A DNA stretch of 39,742 nt from Actinomycetota bacterium (lineage in GTDB: Bacteria > Actinomycetota > Actinomycetes > Actinomycetales > Microbacteriaceae). Positions 25,484 to 34,636 of the stretch are shown one piece after another. A model generated the notes under the pieces. It saw only the letters and a program-made list of their open reading frames with translations, was not told where the DNA came from and searched no databases. The DNA is taken from positions 1-39,742 of the forward strand of contig RFYI01000008.1 in NCBI GenBank assembly GCA_009921165.1, written 5' to 3'. A program made the position numbers and the translations under genes. How positions within the stretch are numbered: the first letter of the stretch is position 1; every line of letters begins with the position of its first letter.

Positions 25484-26869
25484 CTATTTGTGAGCTCTCA
25501 GTTTTTGCGCAACTAGATGCCGCATCAAGAAGAAGTCTGGATTATTGGCCTGAATTAGAGGTTGAGTCAGCTGTAAAGACTTCAACCCCATCGACTTAGC
25601 TTTGAAAGCAAGATCCATCAGTGTTGGCACAGAACCTGAGGGGATGTCGGTTGTGACCAATTTAGAACTTGCACCGGCCACCGCACCAAATTTGAAAAGT
25701 AATGTGGGCAGGTCTATCTTCTTTAAGACAATGTCCTCAATCTGTCGCTGTCTGCGCATTCTGTCGTAGTCATTGGTGTTGTGTCTTGATCTGGCGTACC
25801 AGAGTGCGGTGCGGCCATCCATGTGCTGTTTACCTTTTTCAATCCAGCTCATGGCATCAGGACAAATTGACTCATGCTCGTTATTAGCCGGGGAACAATC
25901 TTCTTGACCGCCAATTGGTAAAGCTTTTTTAACCGTTACCTCTATGCCGCCGAGTGCATCCACCAGTCCAGTAAAAGACTTCATGTTGATCAGAACGTAG
26001 GAGTCAATCTTTAGGCCGGTAACCCATTGAACCGCACTCTTAGTTGCTTCAATACCTGCGGTCGAGTTCTTTCTATGAACTTTTGGATAAAGATACGAGT
26101 AATTATCCGTTGTCGCTTTATAGACGGCATTCAACATACAGTCCCCACCACAATCATGATTGAAGCCGTAAGGGTAAACCCTCCGAATTGGGGAGCCTGG
26201 GGTGAATTGAATTCGACTTAGATTACGAGGTAATCCGATATTCACAGCTGCACCTGTTTCAGTGCTGATGCTCAGTACTGAAATACTGTCCGGTCTGAGA
26301 CCAAAACGATTAGAACCGGAATCCCCACCTAAAAGCAAAATGTTGTATCGACCCTTATGCGCTTCTAATGTTCCACTGTTGCTGAAAATACCTGAGATAA
26401 AACTTGTTGCGGTCAAGGCTGTTGATCCGATAGTTCCGACAATGAAAGATCCTATGACCGCTGTAGCGAGCAAGCTAACAAGAGCAATCGGTCTTGCCTT
26501 ACTCCCAACACGATTCAGGCTCATCAAGCGCAGTGCATCGAGGCTGCAGAGTGCAATTAGCCCTGCATAAACAATTAAAAGAATTCCCAGCGGAATGGCG
26601 ACGTATGAAGTGAGCAGAAGAGTGAAAAATGCAACTTTTGAAACCAACGCGAAGCTAAGAGCAAGTAGTAAGAAGCTCCAGAAGCCCAAGGTGAACAATA
26701 TTCCAATTCGACCCAACTTTTTATTACCCGCGACAATCTGAGCCGAGCCAGGGATGAAGAAGTTTAGGGTAATAATCCACCAGGCTCTTTTGAGCATCTG
26801 CCCCGAGCTAGCATTTCTAACTTCGCGAAATGGAGTATTTACTTCGCTTTGAGTGTTTCTTGAGCTCAT
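25484..26869 (-). CDS. LytR-CpsA-Psr (LCP) family wall-glycan ligase
   Basis: A 461-residue membrane protein. The N-terminal ~170 residues carry about four hydrophobic segments, unlike the single anchor of most LCP proteins. The LCP domain follows: [41 protein letters not shown] (pyrophosphate-binding Arg/Asp pattern), a middle [15 protein letters not shown], and [27 protein letters not shown], all diagnostic. LCP enzymes attach lipid-pyrophosphate-linked polymers to peptidoglycan outside the membrane, fitting the sugar genes nearby. An insertion around [16 protein letters not shown] suggests a disulfide. The start overlaps the purE stop by ATGA. A gap of 55 bp separates it from the lipoprotein gene. 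Confidence 0.92.
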   Translation of the reverse strand: MSSRNTQSEVNTPFREVRNASSGQMLKRAWWIITLNFFIPGSAQIVAGNKKLGRIGILFTLGFWSFLLLALSFALVSKVAFFTLLLTSYVAIPLGILLIVYAGLIALCSLDALRLMSLNRVGSKARPIALVSLLATAVIGSFIVGTIGSTALTATSFISGIFSNSGTLEAHKGRYNILLLGGDSGSNRFGLRPDSISVLSISTETGAAVNIGLPRNLSRIQFTPGSPIRRVYPYGFNHDCGGDCMLNAVYKATTDNYSYLYPKVHRKNSTAGIEATKSAVQWVTGLKIDSYVLINMKSFTGLVDALGGIEVTVKKALPIGGQEDCSPANNEHESICPDAMSWIEKGKQHMDGRTALWYARSRHNTNDYDRMRRQRQIEDIVLKKIDLPTLLFKFGAVAGASSKLVTTDIPSGSVPTLMDLAFKAKSMGLKSLQLTQPLIQANNPDFFLMRHLVAQKLRAHK

Positions 26870-27360
26870 AACTTAGATTTGAGATTCTGGTTTTTTTGAT
26901 CAACTTGATCCGCAAGTGAAGCACTGAAAGCCTCTAGCGCTTTAGCAACCTTAGGGTCAAATGCACCAATAATACGAGCTGCCAAAATACCTGCGTTACG
27001 AGCTCCGTCAATCGAAACTGTCGCCACTGGAATCCCAGCTGGCATTTGAACAATAGAAAGCAATGAATCCATGCCGTCTAAACTTTTGAGTTTCACAGGG
27101 ACTCCAACAACCGGAAGGGTGGTCACGGAGGCAATCATGCCTGGAAGGTGGGCTGCTCCACCCGCTCCAGCAATAATTATTTTTATTCCACGACTAGCGG
27201 CAGCTTTGCCCCACTCGATCATGCGATCGGGTGTTCGGTGAGCGGAAAGCACTTCCACCTCGTACTCAATACCAAATTCTTTAAGTGCTTGGGCTGCGTC
27301 ACTCATTACAGTCCAGTCGCTGTCAGAGCCCATCACAACGCCAACAAGTGCCTGAGTCAT
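26866..27360 (-). CDS. purE: N5-carboxyaminoimidazole ribonucleotide mutase, PurE class I
   Basis: A 164-residue enzyme moving the carboxyl group of N5-CAIR to give CAIR in purine synthesis. The class I signatures [20 protein letters not shown] and [14 protein letters not shown] are visible near the N-terminus, followed by [28 protein letters not shown] and the [29 protein letters not shown] block. AGGAG stands 7 nt before the ATG, a good ribosome site. It follows purK by 61 bp and overlaps the LCP gene by 4 bp, so purine and wall-ligase expression are linked. Confidence 0.96.
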   Translation of the reverse strand: MTQALVGVVMGSDSDWTVMSDAAQALKEFGIEYEVEVLSAHRTPDRMIEWGKAAASRGIKIIIAGAGGAAHLPGMIASVTTLPVVGVPVKLKSLDGMDSLLSIVQMPAGIPVATVSIDGARNAGILAARIIGAFDPKVAKALEAFSASLADQVDQKNQNLKSKL

Positions 27361-27421
27361 GATTTCTCCTAATATTCGTGTCTAACAGCCCAATTTTAGA
27401 TTCGCCCAGCCAGAAAACTGG

Positions 27422-28534
27422 TTAGGCTTGCAGCGCTTCATAGGCGGCCATCGCCTTAGCACGAGCATGATCGAGGCTTTCATTGGATAAAGCGGTGATA
27501 TGCCCCATCTTTCTTCCAGCCCTGGCACCTTTGCCATAGGTGTGGATATGAGCTCCACTTCCTAGCTTCAATGCCTTTGCATAATGCTCGACGAAAGTGT
27601 TCTTATCATCAGAGCCCAAAAGGTTTAGCATCACCGCGTATTCAGATACAGCGGTCACATCACCCAACGGCAAATCCAAGACTGCACGCAGATGTTGCTC
27701 GAACTGACTGGTGAGACTACCTTCAATACTGAAATGTCCAGAGTTATGTGGTCGCATAGCTAATTCATTCACTAGCAAAATTCCATCAAATGTTTCAAAT
27801 AACTCAACAGCCAGCACGCCGGTCACATCCAAACCAATAGCTATCTTTTCTGCAATCTCTTTCGCCTTTGAGTAATCTGCGTTAGGTGCAGGAGACATTA
27901 CTTCAGCACATACACCTTCGCGCTGAATTGTTTGAACGCTCTGCCAAGCCTTCCATTGACCAGAACGACTTCTTGCTGAGAGTTGCGCAAGTTCACGTAC
28001 GAAGTTAACTTTCTCTTCAACTAGTAATGGTTTACCTAACGCAAGCCAATCGGTGGCATCTGAACTTGAGCGAACGACTCGAACACCTTTGCCGTCGTAC
28101 CCACCGGTCGGGGTCTTCAAAATTGCGATTCCGCTGTGCCCAGCTATGAAATCATCAAGATCACTAGCTGAATTTACTTCAGCCCAATCAGGTATTGGAA
28201 CATCTAGTTCAGCTAATCGCTTGCGCATTTCTAACTTATTTTGAGCAAAGCGCAGGGCATTGGAAGAAGGTTCGAATCGAACCCCTTCGCTTTCTAAGGT
28301 CTCTAAGACTTGAAGCGGAACATGCTCATGATCAAAAGTAATCACATCAACAGTTTTTGCAAATTTTCTAACTGTTTCTAAATCCTTGTAGTCACCAACT
28401 TGGGTGGCTGCTAAGTGTGCGGGAGAGCCTTCGGTTTCGGCTAATACCTTGATCTCTAGGCCAAGTTCTATGGCAGGCACAATCATCATTCGAGCAAGTT
28501 GTCCGCCACCGATAACACCTATAGTCCTAGCCAC
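27422..28534 (-). CDS. purK: N5-carboxyaminoimidazole ribonucleotide synthase, PurK
   Basis: A 370-residue ATP-grasp enzyme joining AIR and bicarbonate. Visible are the N-terminal GVIGGGQLARMMIVPAIELG, ATP-grasp stretches ILKTPTGGYDGKGVRVV and LLVEEKVNFVRELAQLSARS, and the metal/substrate region LLVNELAMRPHNSGHFSIEGSLTSQFEQHLRAVLDLPLG, all diagnostic. It starts with GTG inside the end of the PH-domain gene (8-bp overlap) and precedes purE. The pair performs the two-step bacterial route from AIR to CAIR. Confidence 0.96.
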   Translation of the reverse strand: MARTIGVIGGGQLARMMIVPAIELGLEIKVLAETEGSPAHLAATQVGDYKDLETVRKFAKTVDVITFDHEHVPLQVLETLESEGVRFEPSSNALRFAQNKLEMRKRLAELDVPIPDWAEVNSASDLDDFIAGHSGIAILKTPTGGYDGKGVRVVRSSSDATDWLALGKPLLVEEKVNFVRELAQLSARSRSGQWKAWQSVQTIQREGVCAEVMSPAPNADYSKAKEIAEKIAIGLDVTGVLAVELFETFDGILLVNELAMRPHNSGHFSIEGSLTSQFEQHLRAVLDLPLGDVTAVSEYAVMLNLLGSDDKNTFVEHYAKALKLGSGAHIHTYGKGARAGRKMGHITALSNESLDHARAKAMAAYEALQA

Positions 28535-29012
28535 GCTCTATTGTCCCACGCTTGGCTCGACCGACTAAATAACTTTCAAACTCTCTAGATAATTTTTTGG
28601 CCCTTGGAACTCGATGCAATATAGCGTCTTGCCCAAATTCTCTGTGAAGGTGAAGATCTCCAGCTCCTCTTAGCCATGAACCGAATCCCCTAGAAACGCT
28701 CACTCCAGTTATTTCGCCCCAAGGAATTTCTTCAGTCTTGCTGCCGGTTAATCCTCGATGAATGACGACTCGATTAGTAGTGATTTCGATTCGGTTTGTG
28801 AAAAAACGAATTGCTGGAAATAGCCAAAAAACTAAGGCGACTAAGAGGCAGCCAGAAAGTAGTATTTGGTGCTGAAGTTGATCTGCGAGTCGCCAATCAA
28901 CAAAAAAGAAGACTGCGGCATCCAAACCAAGAATGAAGACCGAAAGAGCTAAAGCAGAGCCATGCTTTCGCACGCTTACAAGCTCTATTTCAGTAAAAGT
29001 TGTCTTAGACAC
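28527..29012 (-). CDS. PH-domain (bPH2) membrane protein, Rv3278c-like
   Basis: A 161-residue protein with two adjacent membrane helices (ALALSVFILGLDAAVFFFV and HQILLSGCLLVALVFWLFPAIRFF) followed by a bacterial PH-like domain (NRIEITTNRVVIHRGLTGSKTEEIPWGEITGVSVSRGFGSWLRGAGDLHLH). The synteny birA - PH - purK is that of Rv3279c - Rv3278c - Rv3276c. The molecular role is unknown; family members are predicted to sit at the membrane and bind lipid or protein. It starts with GTG 5 bp after birA and overlaps purK by 8 bp. Confidence 0.88.
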   Translation of the reverse strand: MSKTTFTEIELVSVRKHGSALALSVFILGLDAAVFFFVDWRLADQLQHQILLSGCLLVALVFWLFPAIRFFTNRIEITTNRVVIHRGLTGSKTEEIPWGEITGVSVSRGFGSWLRGAGDLHLHREFGQDAILHRVPRAKKLSREFESYLVGRAKRGTIERG

Positions 29013-29017
29013 AAGAA

Positions 29018-29800
29018 CTATTGTCGCAAGTGTTTAATGTCCCCGGCGGCAACGGCACGAATCTCAACTGGATCTGATACGGCAACCAATAACCTGCCGT
29101 CACTATCTAGACCTGCACCAGTTCCAGCAAATTCAGATGCATCAGGAAGTAATACCTGAACCTTAGCTCCCATGGTTGAGCAAACACTTAACACAGCTTC
29201 ATGTAAACCAGAGAGCTCTGCATTTCCATTAGCCTCCGAAAACTCTTCATAAAGCCGTCTCAATGATCCTAGGTATCGAACTAGGACATCATCTAACTGG
29301 AATCCACTAACGCCATGAAGGTGGAGAGAAGTTGCATTGGCAACAGGAAGCTCTTCTTTGGCTTGATTCAGATTCAAACCAGCACCGATTACAACGCCTG
29401 TACCATCTGGTAATACCTCAGCCAACAGTCCAGAAATTTTCTCCCCATTGACCAGAACATCATTCGGCCATTTCAAACTGACCTCAGAATTGTCAATCAG
29501 GCTCTGGACAGCTCGTTGCATGGCTAGCCCTGCCAGTAGTGGTAACCAGCCAAATTGTTTTATTGTGAAAGTTGTTGGTCTGAGTAAAACTGAGACGGCT
29601 AATGCCGCCCCCGGCTGGGCAACCCATTGCCTATCTAGCCTTCCCCTGCCAGCTGTCTGGTTATCGGTAAGTAAAACAGAGAAATCCGTCCAAATCCCAG
29701 GATCATTTATTGCTAACCCCAATAAATCAGTGTTAGTCGAGCCTGTTTCAGGCGTATATTCAAGTTTTGAGGCGAATTGAGCACTTGCATGAAGTTCCAT
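29018..29800 (-). CDS. birA: Biotin--[acetyl-CoA-carboxylase] ligase
   Basis: A 260-residue biotin protein ligase that loads biotin onto the acyl-CoA carboxylase carrier domain. Visible motifs: ETGSTNTDLL, the biotinyl-AMP loop QTAGRGRLDRQWVAQPGAALAVSVLLRP, and SLKWPNDVLVNGEKISGLLAE, followed by VVIGAGLNLNQ. It lacks the N-terminal HTH, so it is a non-repressor type. It is divergent from accD, whose carboxylase partner accA it should modify. TAGCCT lies 6 nt upstream of the ATG (AGGGCT between), which may act as a -10; AGGG could instead be a weak ribosome site. Confidence 0.95.
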   Translation of the reverse strand: MELHASAQFASKLEYTPETGSTNTDLLGLAINDPGIWTDFSVLLTDNQTAGRGRLDRQWVAQPGAALAVSVLLRPTTFTIKQFGWLPLLAGLAMQRAVQSLIDNSEVSLKWPNDVLVNGEKISGLLAEVLPDGTGVVIGAGLNLNQAKEELPVANATSLHLHGVSGFQLDDVLVRYLGSLRRLYEEFSEANGNAELSGLHEAVLSVCSTMGAKVQVLLPDASEFAGTGAGLDSDGRLLVAVSDPVEIRAVAAGDIKHLRQ

Positions 29801-29806
29801 AGCCCT

Positions 29807-29812
29807 AGGCTA
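29807..29812 (-). promoter_or_regulatory. Candidate birA -10 (TAGCCT)
   Basis: TAGCCT on the minus strand, 6 nt before the birA ATG, again of TAGNCT form. The 6-nt spacer AGGGCT also looks weakly like a ribosome site, so this assignment is uncertain. Confidence 0.35.
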
Positions 29813-29882
29813 AACCCTCCAACCGACACCTCTTGGATAGAGTGGAACAAACTCAGCAAACTTTCAATTGGAGATTAGAGCG

Positions 29883-31478
29883 TTGACCGAGAAAAATCAG
29901 CCTGACCTTGCAACAACCGCAGGCAAAATAGAAGACCTACGTAATCGTTACCATGAGGCTGTTTACGCAAGCGGTGAGGCAGCTATTGCAAAACAGCACG
30001 CCAAGGGCAAGAAGACCGCCCGTGAACGCATTGAACTACTTCTTGATGCTGGCTCTTTCGTTGAAATGGATGAGTTCGTTAGACACCGTTCAACTGCCTT
30101 CGGTATGGACAAAAACCGGCCTTACGGTGATGCAGTTGTTACCGGTATCGGAACTATTGGGGGACGACAGGTTGCTCTGTTCTCTCAGGACTTCACAATA
30201 TTTGGTGGTTCTCTTGGTGAAGCTGCTGGGAACAAGATAATCAAAATTATGGACCTAGCTATTGCCACCGGTGTTCCACTAATCGGAATCTTAGATTCGG
30301 GAGGCGCTCGTATTCAAGAAGGCGTAATTGCCCTGGGTAAGTACGGTGAAATCTTCAAACGTCACACCATGGCTTCAGGGGTTATCCCGCAGATTTCTCT
30401 GATCATGGGGCCAGCTGCTGGTGGTGCTGTTTATGGTCCAGCTCTAACTGACTTTGTAATCATGGTCGACCAAACTTCAAACATGTTCGTAACCGGTCCT
30501 GATGTCATCAAAACTGTTACCGGCGAAGAAGTTGAAATGGAAGCACTAGGTGGTGCTCTAGCTCACAACCAGACATCAGGTGTTGCTCACTATCTTGCTA
30601 GCGATGAAGATGATGCTCTTGACTATGCCAGGGCTTTGCTTAGCTATCTTCCAGAAAACAACCTCAGTGAAACAGTTCAGTACGATGCACCTGAACTTCT
30701 AGAGATAACAGATGCAGACCGCGAACTGAACACCATCATTCCTGATTCACCTAACCAGCCATATTCAATGATCAACGTTATTGAATCAATCGTTGATGAT
30801 CACGAGTTCTTGGAAGTGCAGCCACTATTTGCACCGAATGTTCTTATTGGCTTTGCACGTGTTGCAGGTCAATCAATTGCAATCGTCGCTAACCAACCTA
30901 GTGCGCTTGCTGGAACTCTAAACATTGATGCCGCTGAGAAAGCCGCAAGGTTCGTGCGCCTTGCTGATGCTTTCTCTATTCCAGTGCTAACCCTTGTTGA
31001 CGTACCAGGTTATCTACCTGGTGCTGATCAGGAGTGGGCTGGCGTTATTCGCCGTGGAGCTAAGTTGATTTATGCGTATGCAGAGGCAACTGTTCCACTG
31101 GTCACTGTTATCACACGAAAGGCGTACGGAGGCGCATACATCGTTATGGGCTCTAAAGCCCTTGGAGCAGATATCAACCTGGCTTGGCCAACAGCCGAGA
31201 TTGCGGTTATGGGTGGTCAAGGTGCTGTGAACATTTTGTTCAAAGACAAGATTAAAGCCGCCGAAGCTGCCGGTGAGGATATCGCCAAGGTGCGTGCCCA
31301 ATTAGCAGCTGAATATACATATAACGTCGCGAGCCCCTATCTAGCTGCTGAGCGCGGTGAGCTGGATGGCATCATTGAGCCTGCTGCAACCCGTGTGAGC
31401 GTCATCAAAGCGCTAGCTGCACTTAGAACTAAACGTGCGACCACCCCTCCTAAGAAGCATGGAAACATACCACTGTGA
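29883..31478 (+). CDS. accD: Acyl-CoA carboxylase beta subunit (carboxyltransferase, AccD5/PccB type)
   Basis: About 531 residues forming the carboxyltransferase subunit of a propionyl/acetyl-CoA carboxylase. Visible are [28 protein letters not shown], the N-terminal crotonase-like half with [15 protein letters not shown] and [17 protein letters not shown], and the C-terminal half with [16 protein letters not shown] and [33 protein letters not shown]. The ORF track starts at TTG 29868. I choose TTG 29883 because GGAG stands 9 nt before it and the protein then begins [19 protein letters not shown], as in relatives. Divergent from birA; its stop overlaps the accE start (GTGA). Confidence 0.95.
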   Translation: MTEKNQPDLATTAGKIEDLRNRYHEAVYASGEAAIAKQHAKGKKTARERIELLLDAGSFVEMDEFVRHRSTAFGMDKNRPYGDAVVTGIGTIGGRQVALFSQDFTIFGGSLGEAAGNKIIKIMDLAIATGVPLIGILDSGGARIQEGVIALGKYGEIFKRHTMASGVIPQISLIMGPAAGGAVYGPALTDFVIMVDQTSNMFVTGPDVIKTVTGEEVEMEALGGALAHNQTSGVAHYLASDEDDALDYARALLSYLPENNLSETVQYDAPELLEITDADRELNTIIPDSPNQPYSMINVIESIVDDHEFLEVQPLFAPNVLIGFARVAGQSIAIVANQPSALAGTLNIDAAEKAARFVRLADAFSIPVLTLVDVPGYLPGADQEWAGVIRRGAKLIYAYAEATVPLVTVITRKAYGGAYIVMGSKALGADINLAWPTAEIAVMGGQGAVNILFKDKIKAAEAAGEDIAKVRAQLAAEYTYNVASPYLAAERGELDGIIEPAATRVSVIKALAALRTKRATTPPKKHGNIPL

Positions 31479-31714
31479 TCCCTAAGGAGTCGATTAGCGA
31501 AGGCCTTAGGGTCGTCTCCGGCAATCCAACAGAAGCAGAATTAGCTGCTGTTATTGCTATCTTGCAGGCTAGCCATGAGGAAGGGCTGATTGCTGCAAAG
31601 CAGAATTTTAAGAAATCAACGTCTTCATGGACTGGCAATACTTCGAACTTGAGGAGCAATTTGCGACCGGGAGTCGGACAGTGGCGAGCCCAATATCGAC
31701 CGGGGCTTGACTAA
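31475..31714 (+). CDS. accE: Acyl-CoA carboxylase epsilon subunit, AccE5-like
   Basis: A 79-residue protein opening with GTG inside the accD stop region (GTGA overlap), hence translationally coupled. Its N-terminal [22 protein letters not shown] is the characteristic epsilon-subunit motif (V-x-G-NPT-x-EELAAL). The C-terminal half is basic and aromatic with W residues (SSWTGN, GQWRAQY), as in Rv3281. The subunit stabilises the AccA-AccD complex in actinobacteria. Small size and divergent sequence make it easy to miss, but position and motif are convincing. Confidence 0.88.
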   Translation: MIPKESISEGLRVVSGNPTEAELAAVIAILQASHEEGLIAAKQNFKKSTSSWTGNTSNLRSNLRPGVGQWRAQYRPGLD

Positions 31715-31725
31715 ACAGCACTAGA

Positions 31726-31757
31726 TTTATCTTGAAGTTATTCTCTATCAAGATAAA
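31726..31757. promoter_or_regulatory. 10-bp inverted repeat overlapping the DUF885 gene's ribosome site
   Basis: TTTATCTTGA (31726-31735) and TCAAGATAAA (31748-31757) are exact inverted repeats 12 nt apart. The second arm runs into the AAAGGA ribosome binding site (31755-31760) of the gene starting at 31767. As RNA it would hide the ribosome site; as DNA it could be an operator. It also ends the accDE region but has no T-tract. Confidence 0.6.
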
Positions 31758-31766
31758 GGAATCGCA

Positions 31767-33431
31767 ATGTCGCGTGAACAATCCAAACTAGATTTACTGG
31801 CCGAAGACTGGGTAAAAACTCTAGTTGACCTGTCCCCTGAGTTTGCAACCTACGCAGGTTTCAAAGTTGGCGAAGACAGGTTAGAAGATACCAGTCCTGA
31901 AGCTGCAGCCCATTTCAACAAGCTTGAAAAAGAAACCTTAGCCAAAGTTGAAGCAACTGAAATTCAAGACGATGTCGATAACGTCACGAAAATCGCAATG
32001 ATGTCAACTCTCAAATTAAGTGGTGAGCTCTACGACACAGGAATGTGGCGAAGAAACCTTAATCCAATTGCTTCACCTGCTCAAGGCATCAGAGATATTT
32101 TTGATCTCAGTCCAACTGCAACTGAAGAGAACTGGGAAAACCTGTCAAAGCGTATGCTTGCGGTTGATGGTGCTGTCGATGGATACATCGCAACATTGCG
32201 TGAAGGTATTAAGCACAACGACACCCCTGCAATCAGGCAGATTACCATCGCGCTCAACCAAGCAGAGCAACTGCAAGCACCTGATGGTTTCTTCAGAAAG
32301 TTTGCGGCTAATGCTAAGGCTGAGGATAAGGAACTTTCTGCAGCACTAAAAGCTGAACTAGCTTCCTCTGCTGAAGTTGCAACTGCTGGTTATGCAAAAC
32401 TTGCGCAGTTCTTCAAAGAAGAATTACTTCCTGCGGGCAATAAAGAAGATGCCATTGGTCGTGAACGATACCAACTGCTAAGTGCAAGTTTCTTAGGTAA
32501 GCGTGTGGACCTCGATGAAACTTACGAGTGGGGAATAGAAGAGCTCGCTCGAGTTGTTGCAGAACAAAATGCTGTCGCAAACGAAATAAAGCCAGGCGCA
32601 ACTGTTCAAGAAGCTATCGAAGTTTTGGATAATGACCCGAAGCGCAAACTGCATGGCACAGCAGAACTTCAGGCATGGATGCAAAAACTTAGCGATGCAG
32701 CTATTGATAAACTTAGTGGCACACACTTCGATATCGCAGAGCCTCTAAGAAAACTTGAGTGCATGATTGCACCAACTCAGCACGGTGGCATTTATTACAC
32801 CAGCCCAACCGATGACTTCTCAAGACCTGGAAGAATGTGGTGGTCAGTGCCTGTTGGTGTCACCGAGTTTGACACCTGGCGTGAGACCACAACTGTCTAC
32901 CACGAGGGTGTTCCAGGCCATCACCTGCAGGTTGCACAGAATGTATATAACAAGGCAGATCTAAACTCTTGGCGAAGACTAGTCTCATGGTCGTCCGGTC
33001 ACGGTGAGGGCTGGGCACTATATGCCGAGCGACTAATGCAAGAACTAGGTTTCTTGGATGATCCAGGTGACCGTCTCGGAATGTTAGATGGCCAGCGCAT
33101 GCGTGCAGCACGCGTTGTGCTTGACATCGGAGTTCACCTGGGTAAACCTCGTCTTGATGGAACGGGCAAGTGGGACTTCGACTACGCGCTTGACTTCATG
33201 AGCAAGAACGTGAACATGAGCGAACAGTTCATTAACTTTGAAGTGCACCGCTACTTCGGTTGGCCAGGCCAAGCTCCTGCATACAAGATTGGTCAAAGAA
33301 TCTGGGAGCAGATAAGAGACGAATACAAGGCACGCCAAGGCGCTAACTTCAACATCAAAGAGTTCCACATGAAGGCTCTGAACCTAGGTGGAATTGGATT
33401 GGATACACTAGAGAAAGCTTTGCTGGGATAA
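31767..33431 (+). CDS. DUF885-family putative metallopeptidase
   Basis: A 554-residue cytoplasmic protein, the usual size for the family. The zinc-binding motif HEGVPGHHLQVAQN lies at about 376-389, preceded by TTVY and followed by YNKADLNSWRR, SWSSGHGEGWALYAERLMQELGF, with the third metal ligand expected in EGWALYAE. DUF885 proteins are uncharacterised M3/M32-like peptidases. No signal peptide is seen. AAAGGA 6 nt before the ATG gives a good ribosome site, which is partly inside an inverted repeat. The gene separates accDE from maf and accA, where mycobacterial loci have none. A strong hairpin follows its stop. Confidence 0.92.
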   Translation: MSREQSKLDLLAEDWVKTLVDLSPEFATYAGFKVGEDRLEDTSPEAAAHFNKLEKETLAKVEATEIQDDVDNVTKIAMMSTLKLSGELYDTGMWRRNLNPIASPAQGIRDIFDLSPTATEENWENLSKRMLAVDGAVDGYIATLREGIKHNDTPAIRQITIALNQAEQLQAPDGFFRKFAANAKAEDKELSAALKAELASSAEVATAGYAKLAQFFKEELLPAGNKEDAIGRERYQLLSASFLGKRVDLDETYEWGIEELARVVAEQNAVANEIKPGATVQEAIEVLDNDPKRKLHGTAELQAWMQKLSDAAIDKLSGTHFDIAEPLRKLECMIAPTQHGGIYYTSPTDDFSRPGRMWWSVPVGVTEFDTWRETTTVYHEGVPGHHLQVAQNVYNKADLNSWRRLVSWSSGHGEGWALYAERLMQELGFLDDPGDRLGMLDGQRMRAARVVLDIGVHLGKPRLDGTGKWDFDYALDFMSKNVNMSEQFINFEVHRYFGWPGQAPAYKIGQRIWEQIRDEYKARQGANFNIKEFHMKALNLGGIGLDTLEKALLG

Positions 33432-33447
33432 AAGTGAAGGCTGTGCG

Positions 33448-33475
33448 ACGGCTCCTCTTGAAAAAGAGGAGCCGT
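33448..33475 (+). terminator. 12-bp hairpin with GAAA tetraloop after the DUF885 gene
   Basis: ACGGCTCCTCTT-GAAA-AAGAGGAGCCGT is a perfect 12-bp stem closed by a GNRA tetraloop, 16 bp after the TAA. The trailing sequence TACACATTTAAG is only weakly T-rich, so it may terminate poorly or mainly stabilise the mRNA 3' end. Confidence 0.75.
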
Positions 33476-33490
33476 TACACATTTAAGCCT

Positions 33491-33592
33491 GTCCCCTTAA
33501 GTGGGGACTAAAACACAGCTAACATTTTTGGCAGATTAGACCTGTTGGAGTCTAGTTTTATTTCAACAGGTGAATCGAAGATCTTAAGGGGA
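33491..33592. other. Intergenic region with nested and competing inverted repeats
   Basis: GTCCCC (33491-33496) can pair with GGGGAC at 33503-33508 or at 33612-33617. CCCCTTAAG (33493-33501) can pair with CTTAAGGGG at 33583-33591. Inside that, ACCTGTTG (33540-33547) and CAACAGGT (33564-33571) form an 8-bp stem. TTGGCA (33528-33533) and TAGTTT (33553-33558), 19 bp apart, are a weak promoter-like pair. No coding frame is evident. It could be a small RNA or a complex 3' region; I cannot choose. Confidence 0.45.
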
Positions 33593-33615
33593 TTGATTCG
33601 GTTCATTTCCAGGGG

Positions 33616-33650
33616 ACGGGCCAGGGGTTAGTGATAACCCTTAGGCCCGT
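33616..33650. terminator. Long hairpin between convergent genes
   Basis: ACGGGCC (33616-33622) pairs with GGCCCGT (33644-33650), and inside GGGTTA-GTGA-TAACCC forms a 6-bp stem with a GTGA (GNRA) loop; the two stems are joined by A-T and G-T pairs and one bulged A. It lies 21 bp past the stop of the minus-strand pseudokinase gene and may terminate that operon, but no T-tract follows on either strand. Confidence 0.55.
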
Positions 33651-33670
33651 TGGGGGTTTAAGGGGGATAA

Positions 33671-34636
33671 CTAACTAAGGCGCAAAGAAACCAGAGGTTT
33701 CGCAACCCCAGGTAAAGTAGCAACAACGGTAATTCTGAACGTCTCACCTCTAGGGCTTCTTATTGTCACGCGACCTTCAGTGATTGGTTGTAATTCGGCT
33801 ATCACCTTACTCAAAAGAGATTCGAGATCCTCCCGGCTCAACTCCCCCACTCCGCCCTCATCTAATAGAGAAACTTCCACCCCAAGACTTCTAAGTCTTA
33901 AGAGTTCAGATCGCATGGCTGGCGTGAGCAACCCCCTACCTCGAATCTCATCACGCAAGGACGATTCAAGTAATCTTGCTGATTGCTTAGACTCAGCGCT
34001 TAGCGGGGCTTTATTTTCAGCAATTAGAGTCAACATCGGCACAGAACTAGCAAGCACTTGCTTCAACCTTGAAGTTCGTTCAGCTTTGGCTGCTTCCAGA
34101 GCGGTGATAGAAGCTAATGCTTTAGCTTCACGCTCACGATACTTTTCTGATTCTTTATTAGCCCTTTGAATCCCTCTTGAGACACCGAGTCCAGCTAATA
34201 CAAAAACTAATGACCCGGCCAAGCCAGCGGTGATTAGGGAGTATGGACCATAAACAAAGACCACTTGCCCTATTAGAACTAATAACCCAGCGATTGCAAA
34301 GGTACGTTTCTGCCTCACAGCAGTGGCTGTTAGCACAACAGTTGTTCCCATGACCATCCAGGCACCGATATCATCGCTAGAAATAACAACTCTCTGAAAA
34401 ATCACTAGTGCTGGTATCGCAAAGGATGCCAATAGATTCGCAATAGCTTGACCAATTGGCAGACTCAATCCTCGGTATAGAGCGAGTGTCGGTATCGCAA
34501 CCGAGAAGTAAATGGCAAGCGCCATGATTTCGTAGAACCGATTCTGAATTCCTGGAATTAGAAGAGACTGAACCGGAAGATAACAGACATAGACAATTGG
34601 TATTAGTGATGCTACCCAGCGTTTTATGGAGATCAC
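33671..34636 (-). CDS. Degenerate histidine kinase-like membrane protein (pseudokinase)
   Basis: A 321-residue protein with about five or six membrane helices (residues ~8-155), a coiled-coil linker (QRANKESEKYREREAKALASITALEAAKAERTSR) and a DHp-like segment RLKQVLASSVPMLTLIAEN. In the neighbouring kinase the matching segment is RLDALIHDSVLTALISAAN, so its phosphoacceptor His is Ala196 here. The remaining ~110 residues are alpha/beta but show no N-box or G-box for ATP. It starts with GTG inside the stop of the active kinase gene (GTGA). I infer a catalytically dead partner that senses a signal and regulates the kinase by heterodimer formation. It could instead be an unrelated membrane protein; the architecture argues against that. 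Confidence 0.75.
   Translation of the reverse strand: MISIKRWVASLIPIVYVCYLPVQSLLIPGIQNRFYEIMALAIYFSVAIPTLALYRGLSLPIGQAIANLLASFAIPALVIFQRVVISSDDIGAWMVMGTTVVLTATAVRQKRTFAIAGLLVLIGQVVFVYGPYSLITAGLAGSLVFVLAGLGVSRGIQRANKESEKYREREAKALASITALEAAKAERTSRLKQVLASSVPMLTLIAENKAPLSAESKQSARLLESSLRDEIRGRGLLTPAMRSELLRLRSLGVEVSLLDEGGVGELSREDLESLLSKVIAELQPITEGRVTIRSPRGETFRITVVATLPGVAKPLVSLRLS

Noticed and set aside
31014-31301. Minus-strand 95-aa ORF inside accD
   Set aside because: It is a shadow of the strongly conserved accD frame and has no recognisable domain or start signal.
33587-33625. Resemblance of GGGGATTGATTCGGTT to a tmRNA 5' end
   Set aside because: The matching 3' half, the tag-encoding frame and the CCA end are absent and only ~80 nt remain before the next gene, so it is chance similarity.
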